Made by a program: the position numbers and the translations under genes. This document shows, piece after piece, positions 1 through 11,277 of a stretch of DNA of 64,000 nt; the stretch's first letter is position 1; every line of letters begins with the position of its first letter. The stretch is from Schistosoma mansoni (Eukaryota > Platyhelminthes > Trematoda > Strigeidida > Schistosomatidae): assembly GCF_000237925.1 (NCBI RefSeq), contig NC_031495.1, forward strand, positions 39,584,210 through 39,648,209, written 5' to 3'. The notes under the pieces were generated by a model. It searched no databases. It worked only from the letters and a program-made list of their open reading frames with translations, and was not told the DNA's origin.

Positions 1-477
1 AAGGAAGCACCAGATACATATGCGCCACACAAATCGAATGAGACTTGTGTGAGGGCTGTGATACTGCCCAGGTGCCCAAACTGAAGCAGGTGGTTTTCTT
101 AGGGGCCCACACCCGGAGCCTTTGACCTAGAAGTCTAACCCACAAGGCAGTGGAGCATCGTGAGGAGATGCAGTCCCATAGTAGCCGGTGACCAACAATA
201 GGTTCATACTCCATTTGTTCCCTCAGGATGCTGTAGTCCATGTGCACCATTGGTTAGGAATCAGGGTTTTCCAACTCCCTTAGGTGGACTTTCCGTGTCC
301 ACTGACCCGGTTAAAGCGCCGGACATTCGCTTTTCGTCCCCTCACTTTCGTGAACAACACCCCCGCCACGAGAAGGCAGTGAGTAGGACTTCCCTGGTAG
401 AGGCTATATACGCGTGGCCATGTGAGAGCATTTCGAGAGAGAGTGGACTCTCGGCCGTACCAGGGGATTTGGGGGCA
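1..477 (-). repeat. ~520-bp retroposon copy, 3' end cut by window edge
   Basis: Read on the minus strand, this matches the full-length element at 43215-43735 nearly end to end: it starts with the GCCCCCAAAT 5' end (at about 477), has the same middle block with CACGCGTATA, and continues through the GGCTCCGGGTGTGG and GTTTGGGCACCTG blocks. The (AAATA)n tail would lie left of base 1. Short reading frames inside it (such as 250-534) are not conserved with the other copies and are not genes. The family is not one I can name; it behaves as a non-autonomous retroposon. Confidence 0.75.
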
Positions 478-559
478 AAAATTAGATTAGATAAGTTTAA
501 TCCCAACCATCAACGGAAATCGGTTCAAAGGTAGCACCTGACTAAGTCATACTCACCAA

Positions 560-815
560 CGCCTGGTAATAATTGCATTTTGTGGTCTCAAAGGTGTGTT
601 CAACTTAGTTGACCGGGCGTTGCTGTGAAGTTACATTATGAAAAACCTACCGCAGAAGTTCATAAAACTTACAGAAGGTCTACTCGAACTCTGTTGATCA
701 AATTAAAACTTCTGGTGATCTGTCATCAAAACTGTGGACTCCATTTTCTTAGAGTTGTTCACTATCCTCATTTCTATTTAATTTCGTTGTGGTTAATCTA
801 CATGGTAGGCTTTTG
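560..815 (+). mobile_element. RTE-type LINE reverse transcriptase remnant
   Basis: Frame-broken translation around 570-620 gives GLKGVFNLVDRALL, the counterpart of DLKAAFDSVDQEVLW in the better copy at 8850-10255, and a further FLFNF-like block falls near 770. Several stops and frameshifts interrupt it. It is an old fragment of the palm domain only. If AUP1's upstream exons lie left of the window, this fragment and the retroposon before it sit in an AUP1 intron. Confidence 0.55.
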
Positions 816-1315
816 TGCTGCAAAACATAGGAAGAATCAAGTTCAAACAAAAAAGCCGTCTCATTCTGTATCTATAGTCTTTAAAAACATAATAGCATTC
901 AAAAGACTAAAACAAGACATTTGTTAAATGCCTCACATTTCTAGCCATTAATTTAACTAGCTAGGTAAGTGCCAAGCTGAATCGGTCTCCTACATACAAT
1001 TGCTCAGTGTTCTCCAATTTGCTTTGGAAGTATGCATTAATTTCATGAGTTGTGTAGGCCGACACAGCATATATAATAATCGTACTCTAGATCTTTTAGT
1101 TTGTAAATAAACTTGTAAGTTGGCATCTGCATAATTAACTTTTGTCAGTTATGTGTTGATATTTAACTCTGACAAACACTAAAATCTTTGTTTGAAATTC
1201 CACCTTGTAAGATGTCCTTTCATCCGTTAGTGTGTTTTTTGGAACTTATGAACCCATCCATACTTAAAGTATGCATGAAATGAGGACTGATTTTTTAATT
1301 ATTAATAATCAACAG

Positions 1316-2447
1316 CCGAACACACATGTCTTCCATTGGAAGTCAATTCCACATAGCAAAGAAAAGACTCGTTCTGTCCCTGAATTCGTTCTTCGGTGTG
1401 CACGAGGTGAGTCCTTATTATGCTAAGTATTTTCTAGACAATCATCAACCTGTCCACCTACTTCCCGAAAAAGCACCGTCTGGTTTATCCGATTGCCTTT
1501 TCAAGTTTGATTACAAGATGTTTGGTTCGGTGGATAAAGTGCAACCTGTGAGTGACAACATTTATGATACCTAATATTTTCTTTAGGTGGCACTTAAGGT
1601 TCATCGAATCTTTCCTATTAAATTAGTAAGTCAACTATTTCCAATTGGTTATATTCGTCATTCCGTCAATTGTTCCGAATAACTTTCAACTCACGGTCAT
1701 TCATGATTATGTGATATTTGTGGCTTAAGACGTGATGATTAAAATTTTGATTTATAAGTCAGCGGATTGTGAATGGCCTTATTACGATAAATTAGTTCTC
1801 AAATAATGTAATAAATCAAATTAATGTTTGCGAATGAAAACAAGTTTAAAAGTTAAAGACAATGGTGTTGGGTGAACATGCATTCATAAGAAGATATAGT
1901 TTCTCAAATCACGTCTATACTGGAAAGTATTATACTTTTACTTCACTTGCATAATTTTTTCAGAAGCACTTAGCCCGTTACTTTTTCAGTGCCGTATCAG
2001 TTTTTAACACTTGTTATACAATATTTTTCGTATTACGTATTAATTACATTGTGCACTTCTTGTATACCAAGTAAGGAGGAGTCAGGGCTATATTATCTGC
2101 TTACTCATCAGGTTTTGCATAATTTGATTTTTTTCATGAGTGACTTAACTTCGTAAACAAGGATGTTTGGTGACCGTTTTTTGTTTATATGGTTGAATAA
2201 AGCATTAAAGTACTACATTTCCTCCTGCTTTGAAAGTTAGTATTAATAAAACTCCATGTACACGTCATTTTAGTCTGTGCAGCTACTTACTTAGACTTGT
2301 TACTAGACGGGTAATTTCTCTAAGAACTTTGGGCTAAACTCTTTACACAACGCTAGACTAGTAATGTTTATTCGTTAAGCAAACTGACACTTCATTTACA
2401 TTTTTCTGGATTAAAGTCACCATATAAATGTGGTCAGCTAATATATG

Positions 2448-2491
<44 letters not shown>

Positions 2492-5400
2492 TATTGAACT
2501 AGCTGACTATTTAGGTCTTATGGATTTTTGATTTGTAATAGTAGGCACAAGCGATTGAAATAAAAAAGTATCCGTTTTTATGAATTATCATCTTAGTATA
2601 TAGATATCAAAAATCTTCATCCATAAAGAGCAAAACATAGTGAAAGCAATTATGGAGACATTCTTACAAGGCTTTCTTGACTTAAACAATGCATTGATTC
2701 TCTGAGTTATAAGTGGCATATTCACTTCATTGTAGAACTATATTTCGTATGCCCAATAATCTATCATACTTTACCACTGAGTTATTGTTCGTACCTGTTT
2801 GGTTTATTATCATCTATATCGTTTTTCCTAGGTAAGTTCGGCTATTTGGCCTTTGTGTTGTTTCTTTTACAAAGAACCTTACATCTACAAAACAGATTTT
2901 AAAATATTGCTCGTTAGTATTCAAACATGCTATGCTTCATTTATACTAATGCATAAATTTCTTGTAGGTGGTTCATCCTGTTTTTTGGTTTATGGAGCTT
3001 TTGTGGCAGTTCTTCACTCCTTTTACATATTATCATGTCAAATATTTAACTCCGATTAGTCGGATGTCTAATGAAACAGATGAGGATTTCTGTGAAAGGG
3101 TTCGTTCCGCTATTGCTTCCTCCCTCGGAGCTACACTCAGCCCAATAAATGCTGAACATCTGGCAGATGTGAGTGTTAAGATAATTTCAGGTTTTTAGTG
3201 TACATATTTTGCACAGTTAATAGCAAGAGTTTATCTCCTGTAATGATTGATAATTTATTACGTATAAGTCTAGTTGTAGTCATAAACATTCGGACTTACA
3301 AGTGCACACACTAATCTTTTATACCTCCTGTTACGTCACTTAGTAGACAGACACGAATTACATATGCCTTTAGAACTATTTAGGTTTTTTTTCATGTGAC
3401 AAACATTTTAACGTTGTAATCATTCTATGCAGTATATTTCTGTATTCATTAACTAGTTGAAATACTTTTTTTCTGAAAGATGTATTTATCTATCTAGGAT
3501 ATAGTAAGCAGTGTTTGGTTCGCATATATGCCAGCAAAACAAGTATGCGGTTAAAAATATGCGGAGCAGTTGCACTGTTGGTCATTTAGCAGTTCTGTGT
3601 CCTAATGAAACGAATAAGTTGCGTGTGATAGTCCTAATGTTTTAGCAGTCAGATGTCAGTGATCCTCATACAACAAGGGTGACTACATAACAGTATACGA
3701 ACGTGTATATTTTCCGTAAGTCTAGTGATTTATCGTTGAAAACTAAGATAGTGTGTCTAAATAGATGCTCTCTACTAAAACATCTAGCTGGCGTGGCTTA
3801 TACTTTGAGATCATTTTCAGCAACCGAATAAAATTAAAAAGCATGTCGTCTTACAGATTGTTTAGCTTTGAACAAAAACATCTACAATAGAATAATGATA
3901 AGTGTGTTTTGTAAGTTGTCATCGCATTTTTTTCTATTTGAGGTCCCGTTACATGAAAATAGATTCAAGCCCGTAGTGCACCAGTTCAAAGTAATTAAAC
4001 AGCCTTACAGAAATGATCCGAAATACGAAGTTTAAGTTAGTACTAACAACTAAGTTATGTCTTTGATAAATTATCATTAATTTGCAAGACTTATTGACAT
4101 TCTAAAACGTATTACGCAACTTTCCAAGCTGTTTATCCTAATTTGTTAATCTGAACTATCACATTAGTTCTGGTTCAAAATCTCTTTCCGGATACAATTA
4201 TTTTTGTTTTATCAAATTATTTCCCTATGAGATAGTTGTTCCCTAAATTACTTTTTATTTCTAGTACACTGGAACGGAATCACCGATTGCTTCGCTTTCT
4301 CTCCCTAATGCACGATCTTGTACTATGTCTAGTTTATCTGCAACGCCACCCAGTTCCCCTTTGTCTAGAAAGCATTCTACGAGTTCGTCAAGCGATTCTT
4401 TAATTTCGAACATACTCGAGTCCGATGGAATTCGTCTTCGCCACTGTACTCAGCCTAATCACGAAGCCTCCGAAACCTACTCGTGTTTCTCTTTCGAACA
4501 TCTAGTACCTCGAGTCAGTGAAATACTTCGTGACATACCAGCGTCTCGGATCCGTGAAGCTCTTGGTAAGGTTTCATACCTGGTGTAACACTGTTTTTAG
4601 TTAGGTAAAAACTGGATTTCTGCTTGTAATCTAATTCTTGGTGTATATAATACCCAGCCACCGGTTTAAGATGGACCAGGCTTTTAATATGTAAAGCAAC
4701 TATCCATACGTACACGATTTGACACACTCGTTTTGGTACAGTTAAACACTGGTAGTATTTTTTTGAGACACTTGTAAGATAACTGTTAGCAGTGTCCGAT
4801 ATGAAAATAGATAAATCCCTACTGAGACCCAATAACAATATGTTGTTTATACCAAATACCAAATTATTGGACAATGGCCGAAAATTTACTTCCCAAATAT
4901 GATTACCTGTAGATAAGTTTTTGAACTCAGTATATTGCATTCTTCATAAGGCACGCAGAATTGTTTCATTTCTTCTGCGAAACTGAGTTAACTATTGAAC
5001 AAAGAAGGTGTATGGGCTCTTAGGATATTTCGTAGCTTACTTACTAAAGTTTCACTGTTAATCTCAGAAATTCAGAATTTAAAAAGCCTATCGAAAAAGA
5101 TCACATCGAGGTTTTAAAGCTATTACGCAAACATTGTAAGTGCCAATTATTGTCACAATTGTCAGTCTCGTAGGTTTTTGAGGGAGTTTTAGTCACATTT
5201 GAAAATATTTAACACTTACAATTTTATGCTGAGAAATACCAGGGAAACCAACCACAGTACTGATTATGATGTCCTAGAGGATAGGATACTTACTCAACGT
5301 ACTTCATTATAAGTAGCTGGTGATTCAGATTTTCATTACAAAAGTGAAATCCTACTGATGTTAGAGTAGGAATATGGTAATTTATCCTGACGTAATACAA

Positions 5401-5827
5401 TCTACACATTTCGACTGCTGAACGATTTATTCTGATGCGGAAGAAAATTTGTCATATGTCAATGGATTTTAAGCTAGTCCAATATTTTCGTATGATAAAA
5501 ATAAGGATTCAATGCACGTAACGTTTTTTAATCCAATTTGAATATTATATCCGCGATTGGTACATTTTTTGTTTAGTGAATACTCAAGGTGACGTTGAAT
5601 CAGCTATTGACTACCTTTTGGAAAATTCAAATGATTCGGATACTCAACGAGGCAGTAATCAGGTCGATCACACCATGTCTGTTATGTCTCCCAGCAGGTT
5701 CGCAGTTGCTGCCCCACAGTTCCTACCGAACTCTAGTTTACGTCAATTAAGCCTTACTGAACGTCGTGAGGCTCTTTTAAACCATGCGCGTCAGCTGTAT
5801 CGTTCTCGTCAACAAAAATCCGCTTAA
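1316..5827 (+). CDS. AUP1: AUP1 (ancient ubiquitous protein 1), 5'-partial
   Basis: AUP1 is a hairpin-anchored ER/lipid-droplet protein that recruits the E2 UBE2G2 for ER-associated degradation. Exons by GT-AG joins with an unbroken frame: 1316-1406, 1438-1547, 1587-1625, 2968-3168, 4265-4565, 5577-5827 (stop TAA), giving 330 residues. The seen part begins inside the acyltransferase-like (PlsC) domain: HLLPEKAPSG corresponds to the family's LLLFPEEEATNG. It then has the conserved ELLWQFFTPFTYYHVKYL stretch, a Ser-rich linker, a CUE domain (VPRVSEILRDIPASRIREAL through DVESAIDYLLENS) and a C-terminal helix (LTERREALLNHARQLYRSR) matching the UBE2G2-binding region. The N-terminal membrane hairpin and the NH-x4-D acyltransferase motif are not in the window. 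The first two introns seen are 31 and 39 nt; the later ones are 1342, 1096 and 1011 nt. Exon joins are inferred from homology and splice signals. Confidence 0.88.
1407..1437 (+). other. 31-nt micro-intron in AUP1
   Basis: GTGAGT donor and TTTCTAG acceptor only 31 nt apart. Removing it shifts the frame by one and joins FVLRCAR to DNHQPVHLLPE, which restores the AUP1 alignment; the unspliced reading does not. The next intron, 1548-1586, is 39 nt (GTGAGT...CTTTAG) and is phase 0. Confidence 0.8.
2452..2490. repeat. (TA)n microsatellite
   Basis: An uninterrupted TA dinucleotide tract of nearly 40 bases inside the 1.34-kb AUP1 intron. The remainder of this intron (1626-2967) and the two following introns (3169-4264 and 4566-5576) show no recognisable coding or mobile sequence. 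Confidence 0.9.
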
Positions 5828-6102
5828 TTCATGGCGTAAGATCCCGCCGTTTAACAGTCCTTTTAAAGTTACTGAACTGTGATTCTTTTCATATATCTCT
5901 GACCGCCAACTACTTTCTCGTAAACTTAAATGTTAATGAGTTAAAGCCATATCTGATAAATCCTGATTACTTTAACTCTCAGTTTATTAGTTTTTCATCA
6001 TTGTATAATAATAGCAAGATATCTTTCGATTTTACATGTTTTTACATTACTTGACTTTGTGGTGATCTGTATAATTTTAAAAATTCCCATATTGTGATTT
6101 AG

Positions 6103-6905
6103 AACAATATATATAAACGAACAATATTGTTTTCAATTAGATCCTCATAAGGCTTTACCCCAATATACCTTAATGTTCATATGCATATACGGAATTATTA
6201 AACCAATCAAGGCAGTTTATGAGTCAATGATAACAGTGTAATAGATTACGTAAATAAACATAATAAGTAAAGAGTGCAAATTGATAGTGTGATGACAGGT
6301 GTACTAGTTGTGATAAGAATAAAAAACGCTCGAATCCATGTTTCATAGTGGGAAATAGGACAATGGCTTGAAAAAATATAGATGCTGAAATAACATTCAC
6401 GTAATGAGAAGTGTTCAGATAATTGAACAATGAAGTGTGTATTTGGAAAAAAGGGTTGGATGAGGTGAAGGAAAATAAACGAGTATAGGAGATAATAAAT
6501 AAATCTTATTAAGGCTTATTTGGTCAAGGAAGAGATAAATATGTTACAATTTCTTATGAATACTAAGACTTGGATTGTTAGCTTGAATTCTCATAGCTTC
6601 TGCTATGTGTAAGAGACAAGATCAAACCACATAAGGAAAACTAGTAGGAATACGATAAATAACTTTAAATGGCCTATTTCTATTTATTAAATGACTGCTA
6701 TCGATCAAGTATGGTAGAACAGAGCTGTGTACAATAAGCAATCTCATAGTTTTTATGAATTTATTCTGTTGTTATCACTGACTCATAAAGTGCCTTGATT
6801 GGCTTAGTAATTTGGGTATGCATACGAAAATTACAGTATATTGGGGTAAAGCCTTATGAGGATCTAACTGAAAACAACGTTGTTCGCTTATATATGTTGG
6901 TCTAT
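6103..6905. mobile_element. Fold-back (long inverted repeat) element, unclassified
   Basis: Arm 1 (about 6103-6240) and arm 2 (about 6764-6900) are imperfect inverted copies of roughly 135-140 bp. The best-matched core is AGATCCTCATAAGGCTTTAC at 6139-6158, repeated in reverse complement near 6844-6864. The shared flanking blocks include a CCAATCAAGGCA and a TATGAGTCA segment. The ~520-bp spacer has no convincing ORF. No clear target-site duplication is visible. Layout fits a non-autonomous DNA transposon or fold-back element rather than a LINE. It lies just downstream of AUP1. Confidence 0.7.
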
Positions 6906-7974
6906 ATAACCGTTTTGTTATCAGTGTAGCTAATACCAATCAAAAGAGTATTATCAATTATTTCCTAAGCCTGGGGATTGTTGCTAACCGACAACTTAAT
7001 CTTTGACTTAGTAGTTAGTATGCCCGAGCAGTTACTGCTAGAAATATTTCTTAGTCGCATGATGATTTAAGGATGTCAAAAATGAAAATGGCCTCCGTTT
7101 TATTTGAGACCATGGAATTTCAGGAAAATTGTTGGGAATTTCGTCCTTAGTCATCTATACCAAACAACGTAACTGATAAAAATATCGAACAGATAGTCCG
7201 AAAATTAAGTAGAAAAATCAAGCATATCAGTACTAGTATTTTAGTAAAACTACACCAGACGCACCTTAGGTAAAAGTTGCGAGAACAAGTTTCAAACTCA
7301 CCGCCATACCAAGTTATTATGTCACTCGGCTATACTAGTAATATCTAGTTAGGACTGTTATATGGTATTGGGCATTTCAAAGACGGAAGTGATACCTAGC
7401 CTGATTATTCCCCAGCTCGTGTATTGTAGATATATATCTCGTTAGCCGACTTAAGCTATTTCAGCTCGAGGTGCAGCTTTAGGTTCTTGAAAGTTTTGTG
7501 ATGGCGGATGAACGGTAAACTAAAAGTTTACTGAACATATTGGTGTTGCAGTGAAGTGATAATCCCTCACTCGAACAATCAGGTGTCAGAATGACTGATC
7601 CGTGAAATTAGTTTCATAGTTAAAAACACTTGTATGCACAACCGTTAACCAGAAGTAAACATTGTACCGAACCAACCAGCCCAAACACGGTTTCATCCCT
7701 CACGATCACGTTAGTAATAAGACTGCAATCTATTCTAACTCATTTGGATGATCTCATTCTTTAAAAAATGAGTTGAATGGAAGTGGCATAAGTGTGGAGA
7801 ATCCGAATATAATTCACAGTGCTCGTGAATTAAGGCCATATCGAGGCAACACGCACAGTATCCACATATGCCAATAAGAGACTGACCAGTTGCAGTCCTA
7901 AACATCAATGGGAAGATTCAAACAAACAATACTAAGTGAATGTAAGCTTCACCCCATTGCACAAGCAAGTGGCT
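6906..7974. other. Unannotated stretch
   Basis: Non-coding, AT-rich sequence between the fold-back element and the SINE. I see no protein similarity, RNA gene, tandem repeat or splice-framed exon here. The stretch after the SINE, 8165-8845, is likewise unassigned. Confidence 0.5.
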
Positions 7975-8160
7975 ATCAGGACTCAGTAGCTGAGTGAATA
8001 ACGCGATGGCGTTTGAAGCGAAAGGTACTGGGTTCGAGTCCCAGAGTGGACATCAACTCTGAGATGCAGGTACATCCAGCTGACGAGTCCCAAATGGGAC
8101 GAAACGCACAGTACACTGCTAGCCACTATCCATCTTTGCTTACAATCCGAATATCCGTTT
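7975..8160 (+). mobile_element. tRNA-derived SINE with hammerhead core (Sm-alpha-like)
   Basis: The 5' part is tRNA-like: A-box-like TAGCTGAGTGA at 7987-7997 and an exact B box GGTTCGAGTCC at 8031-8041, the two pol III promoter elements. Downstream lies a hammerhead ribozyme core: CTGACGA at 8080-8086, a stem II hairpin GTCCC-AAAT-GGGAC at 8087-8100, and GAAA at 8101-8104. Schistosome Sm-alpha SINEs are known to carry such ribozymes. After GAAAC the expected stem III and GUC-type cleavage site are not recognisable (the copy reads CGCACAGTACACTGCT), so self-cleavage is probably lost. Confidence 0.8.
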
Positions 8161-8849
8161 ACTTTTTATTCGTGAATCTTTATCACAGGATAACTATGAT
8201 TTAGTAGTGTTATATCCCCTCGCTTACTCTTTAATCTCTAAAATATATCTGATTGTTAGTTGTACGTGCATTAGTAGTTATCAGGACCCATGTAAACCTG
8301 GAGCTCTACGGGAAGCGTGTAGATATTGTAGCATATTTGAAACATCGCAGTTTCCACGACAAAATACACGGAAGTTGAATGCCTGAAATGTAAGAGCACC
8401 GTGTCTAGCACTTGAAAAAAGACTTATCTTGTTCAAGCGGATTTATATCAACCTGGGGGCGATATGCCTACGTGCGCGAGAGGGACTGTATATTGCACGG
8501 CAGTTTTGCCTGTAGAACATGTTTTATGAGGGTCAGTTACATGTTTAAATTGGTAACGTTTGGCTACAGATGTCTACGAAGAGTCGATCGCATGTAGTAG
8601 AATGTTGGAGTCAAGCTCAATGTACTGAGTAAAATTAGCGAATCGGTTGAGGCTTTATACCAGTCGGAACACCTTACTACTGGCTACTCTAATATCTTTC
8701 GTTTGATGTGGAGTGATAAATTCTTTTCTTGTCTTCCTGTTTGATTGGTTTTTTTTGGGATAGAAAATTTCGATGTTTAGTTCATTACTACGACGAATAC
8801 TACCATTATTTTGATGTACTCGTGTGCTAGAGAAGAATATGGCCAAGTG

Positions 8850-10255
8850 ACTCGTTGCATGTATGGACGTAATCCCATCTGACTGGTCACAATCTCTGAT
8901 TGTCCCAATATATAAGAAGGGGCCAAAATCATCCTGTGATAACCATAGAGGGATTAGTCTGACTAACATAGCATCTAAAATACTAGCCTCAATAATTATC
9001 GGGCGCCTAACTAAGACTCGTGAACTGCAAACACGAGAAAATCAGGCTGGCTTCAGACCTGGTCGTGGCTGTATCGACCACATATTCACCATTCGTCAAG
9101 TTTTAGAGCACAGACATGCTTGTCGGCGTCCGACAATGATAGTTTTTCTTGACTTGAAAGCAGCATTTGACTCTGTAGACCAAGAGGTCCTGTGGCAGTG
9201 TCTGTCATTGAAAGGTGTACCTCAGAGGTACATGAACCTTGTGAAGGCTCTTTACTCGAACACTACCAGTCGAGTGAGAGCTTATGGCGAACTGTCATAT
9301 GATTTTACAACCTCAAATGGTGTCCGGCAAGGCTGTCTACTATCCCCATTTTTGTTTAACTTCATCATAGACATACAACTGGAAATAACGCTCTCGTCGA
9401 CTGAATTTTCAGGAATTGATCTTCTACCAGGAGGTTCACTTGTCGACTTAGAATACGCAGATGACATAGTCCTGTTTGGTGAAGACGCTGACAAAATGCA
9501 GAGTCTTCTGTTAGAACTGAGTAATAATGCCAGGATGTTTGGGATGCGTTTGTCCCCATCCAAGTGTAAATTGTTACTCCAGGACTGGCCTGCGTCAACA
9601 CCTGAACTAAGGATAGGGAGTGAAGTAGTCGAACGCGTCGACAACTTCACTTATCTTGAAAGTCTGATCAGCCCTAATGGGTTGGTGTCTGACGAAATCT
9701 CAGCACGGATTCAAAAAGCTCTTTTGGCTTTTGCCAACTTACGTCACCTATGGCGAAGGCGAGATATCTGTCTATCAATTAAGAGACGAGTATACTGAGC
9801 AGCAGTTCGCTCTGTTCTACTTTACGGCTGCGAAACATGGCCATTAAGAGTAGAAGATTCTCGTAGGTTACTAGTATTCGACCACAGATGGCATCAGTGC
9901 TTGAAGTCACTAACTTCTAGTCTGAGCCATGTTGGTAGATGCAGACTACCTGGTTGGGGTCCGCGTGACTATCGTAACCAATGGTTGGAGACTGGGTGAC
10001 ATGGCTCAAAATCGATCACAATGGCGTAGGTGTATACACTCTTTATCTTCCCTCAAACCTTGAGATTAAAATTGCTTCATAACTTTTTTCCTTCCTATAC
10101 TATATCATTATATACAACCTTCCTTTATATACTACCACCACTAAATTAATTACTATGAATCCGGTGTTCATCTTGTTGTGCTAACGAGGTATGGCAACTT
10201 GGACCGATGCATATATGTGCCTGGTCCTACGTTGTCGCTGACTGACTGATACTTG
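8850..10255 (+). mobile_element. RTE-type LINE, 5'-truncated, RT nearly intact
   Basis: An open frame from about 8863 to 9798 encodes a reverse transcriptase from the fingers to the thumb: NHRGISLTNI, QAGFRPGRGC, FLDLKAAFDSVD, GVRQGCLLSPFLFN and the catalytic EYADDIVLF. It ends at a TGA (9796-9798) where the family has Cys; the frame then resumes AAVRSVLLYGCETWP. Near 9885 roughly 240 nt of the C-terminal domain are missing compared with the copy at 30490-31027. The 3' untranslated end (about 10000-10255) is shared with the copies at 30490, 34500 and 58345. The endonuclease domain is absent, as in ordinary 5' truncation. Confidence 0.88.
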
Positions 10256-10806
10256 GTCATAATGATTAAATTTGTGGGACTAATGGATGACAGGTAAATT
10301 TATTTCATGCCACCTAATATATATAGAAATTATCAACAAGACCTGTAGAATTCTATTTTAAAGTCATATAAAAAACAAATCCCGTCTTTAACTTGTATTT
10401 CAAATGGCTAAATTCAACCAACCTTTTGGGAAGTTCAAACTCAGAACTCTGTTTAGTTAAAACATTATCTGATTGTAGGCAATATTATTTTTGAAAATAT
10501 GCTAGTTGGGCTGATTTTTGTGCTATCACACGAGAATTAATAATCGAAAACTTGAAGAGAACTAATCCTTGCTTCTATATCTCATTTAGTGACTACGTAA
10601 ATCTAAGCAATGATCCCAGGCCGTCGTCATATTTCAGAAATAACCAAACATGATTTCATAGATTGCCATATTAAAAATAGTAGTGTACGTAAAGTAGGTC
10701 CTAGACAATATGTCATTCATAACTTAAGTCATAAGGAACGGTACACTTCAGAAATTAATATTATTTACAAGTACATAAAGCAAAAGTGTTCAAATATGCT
10801 ACGAAG
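10256..10806. other. Unannotated 3' flank of the RAD6-like gene
   Basis: No protein similarity is seen. The open frame at 10610-11035 on the plus strand is mostly antisense to the E2 gene and is not supported. No AATAAA for the minus-strand gene is visible close to its stop. Confidence 0.45.
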
Positions 10807-11277
10807 TCAATCAACAGATTCATCATTTCTCCATGATTCCTCAACAATGGCTCGGACTTGTGTTTCATACTGGCGTTTGTCTTCTTCAAATAATTCTGCT
10901 GCTGTCGTATTTGCAGGAGAGTTGGGGTTCGGGTCACCCAAAAGTGACTGTAATGATGTTAAGATTGCTCCAATGTTATATGATGGAGACCACATGTTTT
11001 GCAATATATCCAAACATATACTGCCATCACTATAAACATTAGGATGAAACATTTTGGAAACGAATCGCACAATCGGTGGGACGTTAGGATAGTTCTCGGT
11101 GAACTCCATTGTTAGCCGAAATATACCGTCTGCGAATGCCGTACCATCCGGCCCCAGAATAATTGCATGCCACTTCATTATATTGTCATCAAGTGGAACA
11201 GCGTATACACCAGGAGGAGGATCAAGCTGAATTTTCTTGAAATCGTTCATAAGACGGCGTCTAGCCTTTGTAGACAT
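10807..11277 (-). CDS. UBE2A: RAD6/UBE2A-type ubiquitin-conjugating enzyme E2, single exon
   Basis: A complete 156-residue E2 (UBC fold) starting at the only ATG in frame (11277), with the RAD6 N-terminus [10 protein letters not shown]. Conserved features: YPN-PP loop at about 63-68, FHPN at 77-80, catalytic Cys88 in [11 protein letters not shown], and the PNPNSPAN loop followed by the C-terminal helix. Length matches RAD6/UBE2A (about 152). RAD6 with an E3 such as RAD18 or BRE1 ubiquitinates PCNA or histone H2B in the nucleus. Differences from the conserved family: QNMWSPSYN for QNRWSPTYD, GDPNPN for DEPNPN, Thr in place of the Ser after SPAN, and an acidic C-terminal extension (RNDESVD). 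No intron interrupts it, so it may be an intronless gene or an expressed retrocopy; no poly(A)-like tract follows the stop. Confidence 0.9.
   Translation of the reverse strand: MSTKARRRLMNDFKKIQLDPPPGVYAVPLDDNIMKWHAIILGPDGTAFADGIFRLTMEFTENYPNVPPIVRFVSKMFHPNVYSDGSICLDILQNMWSPSYNIGAILTSLQSLLGDPNPNSPANTTAAELFEEDKRQYETQVRAIVEESWRNDESVD

Noticed and set aside
625-927. 100-codon frame as a small gene
   Set aside because: A different frame of the same DNA shows RTE reverse-transcriptase motifs; this one is a shadow.
2452-2490. TA and ATT tandem tracts as CRISPR-like arrays
   Set aside because: Simple microsatellites without spacers, in a eukaryotic genome.
4515-4940. Minus-strand 141-codon frame in AUP1
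   Set aside because: Overlaps the CUE exon and the following intron antisense; no recognisable domain.
8080-8104. An active hammerhead ribozyme
   Set aside because: The core is present but no cleavage triplet or stem III can be placed downstream.
8655-9650. Minus-strand frames over the RTE element
   Set aside because: Antisense shadows of the RT ORF.
10610-11035. Plus-strand 141-codon frame
   Set aside because: Mostly antisense to the RAD6-like E2, whose conserved motifs are clear on the other strand.
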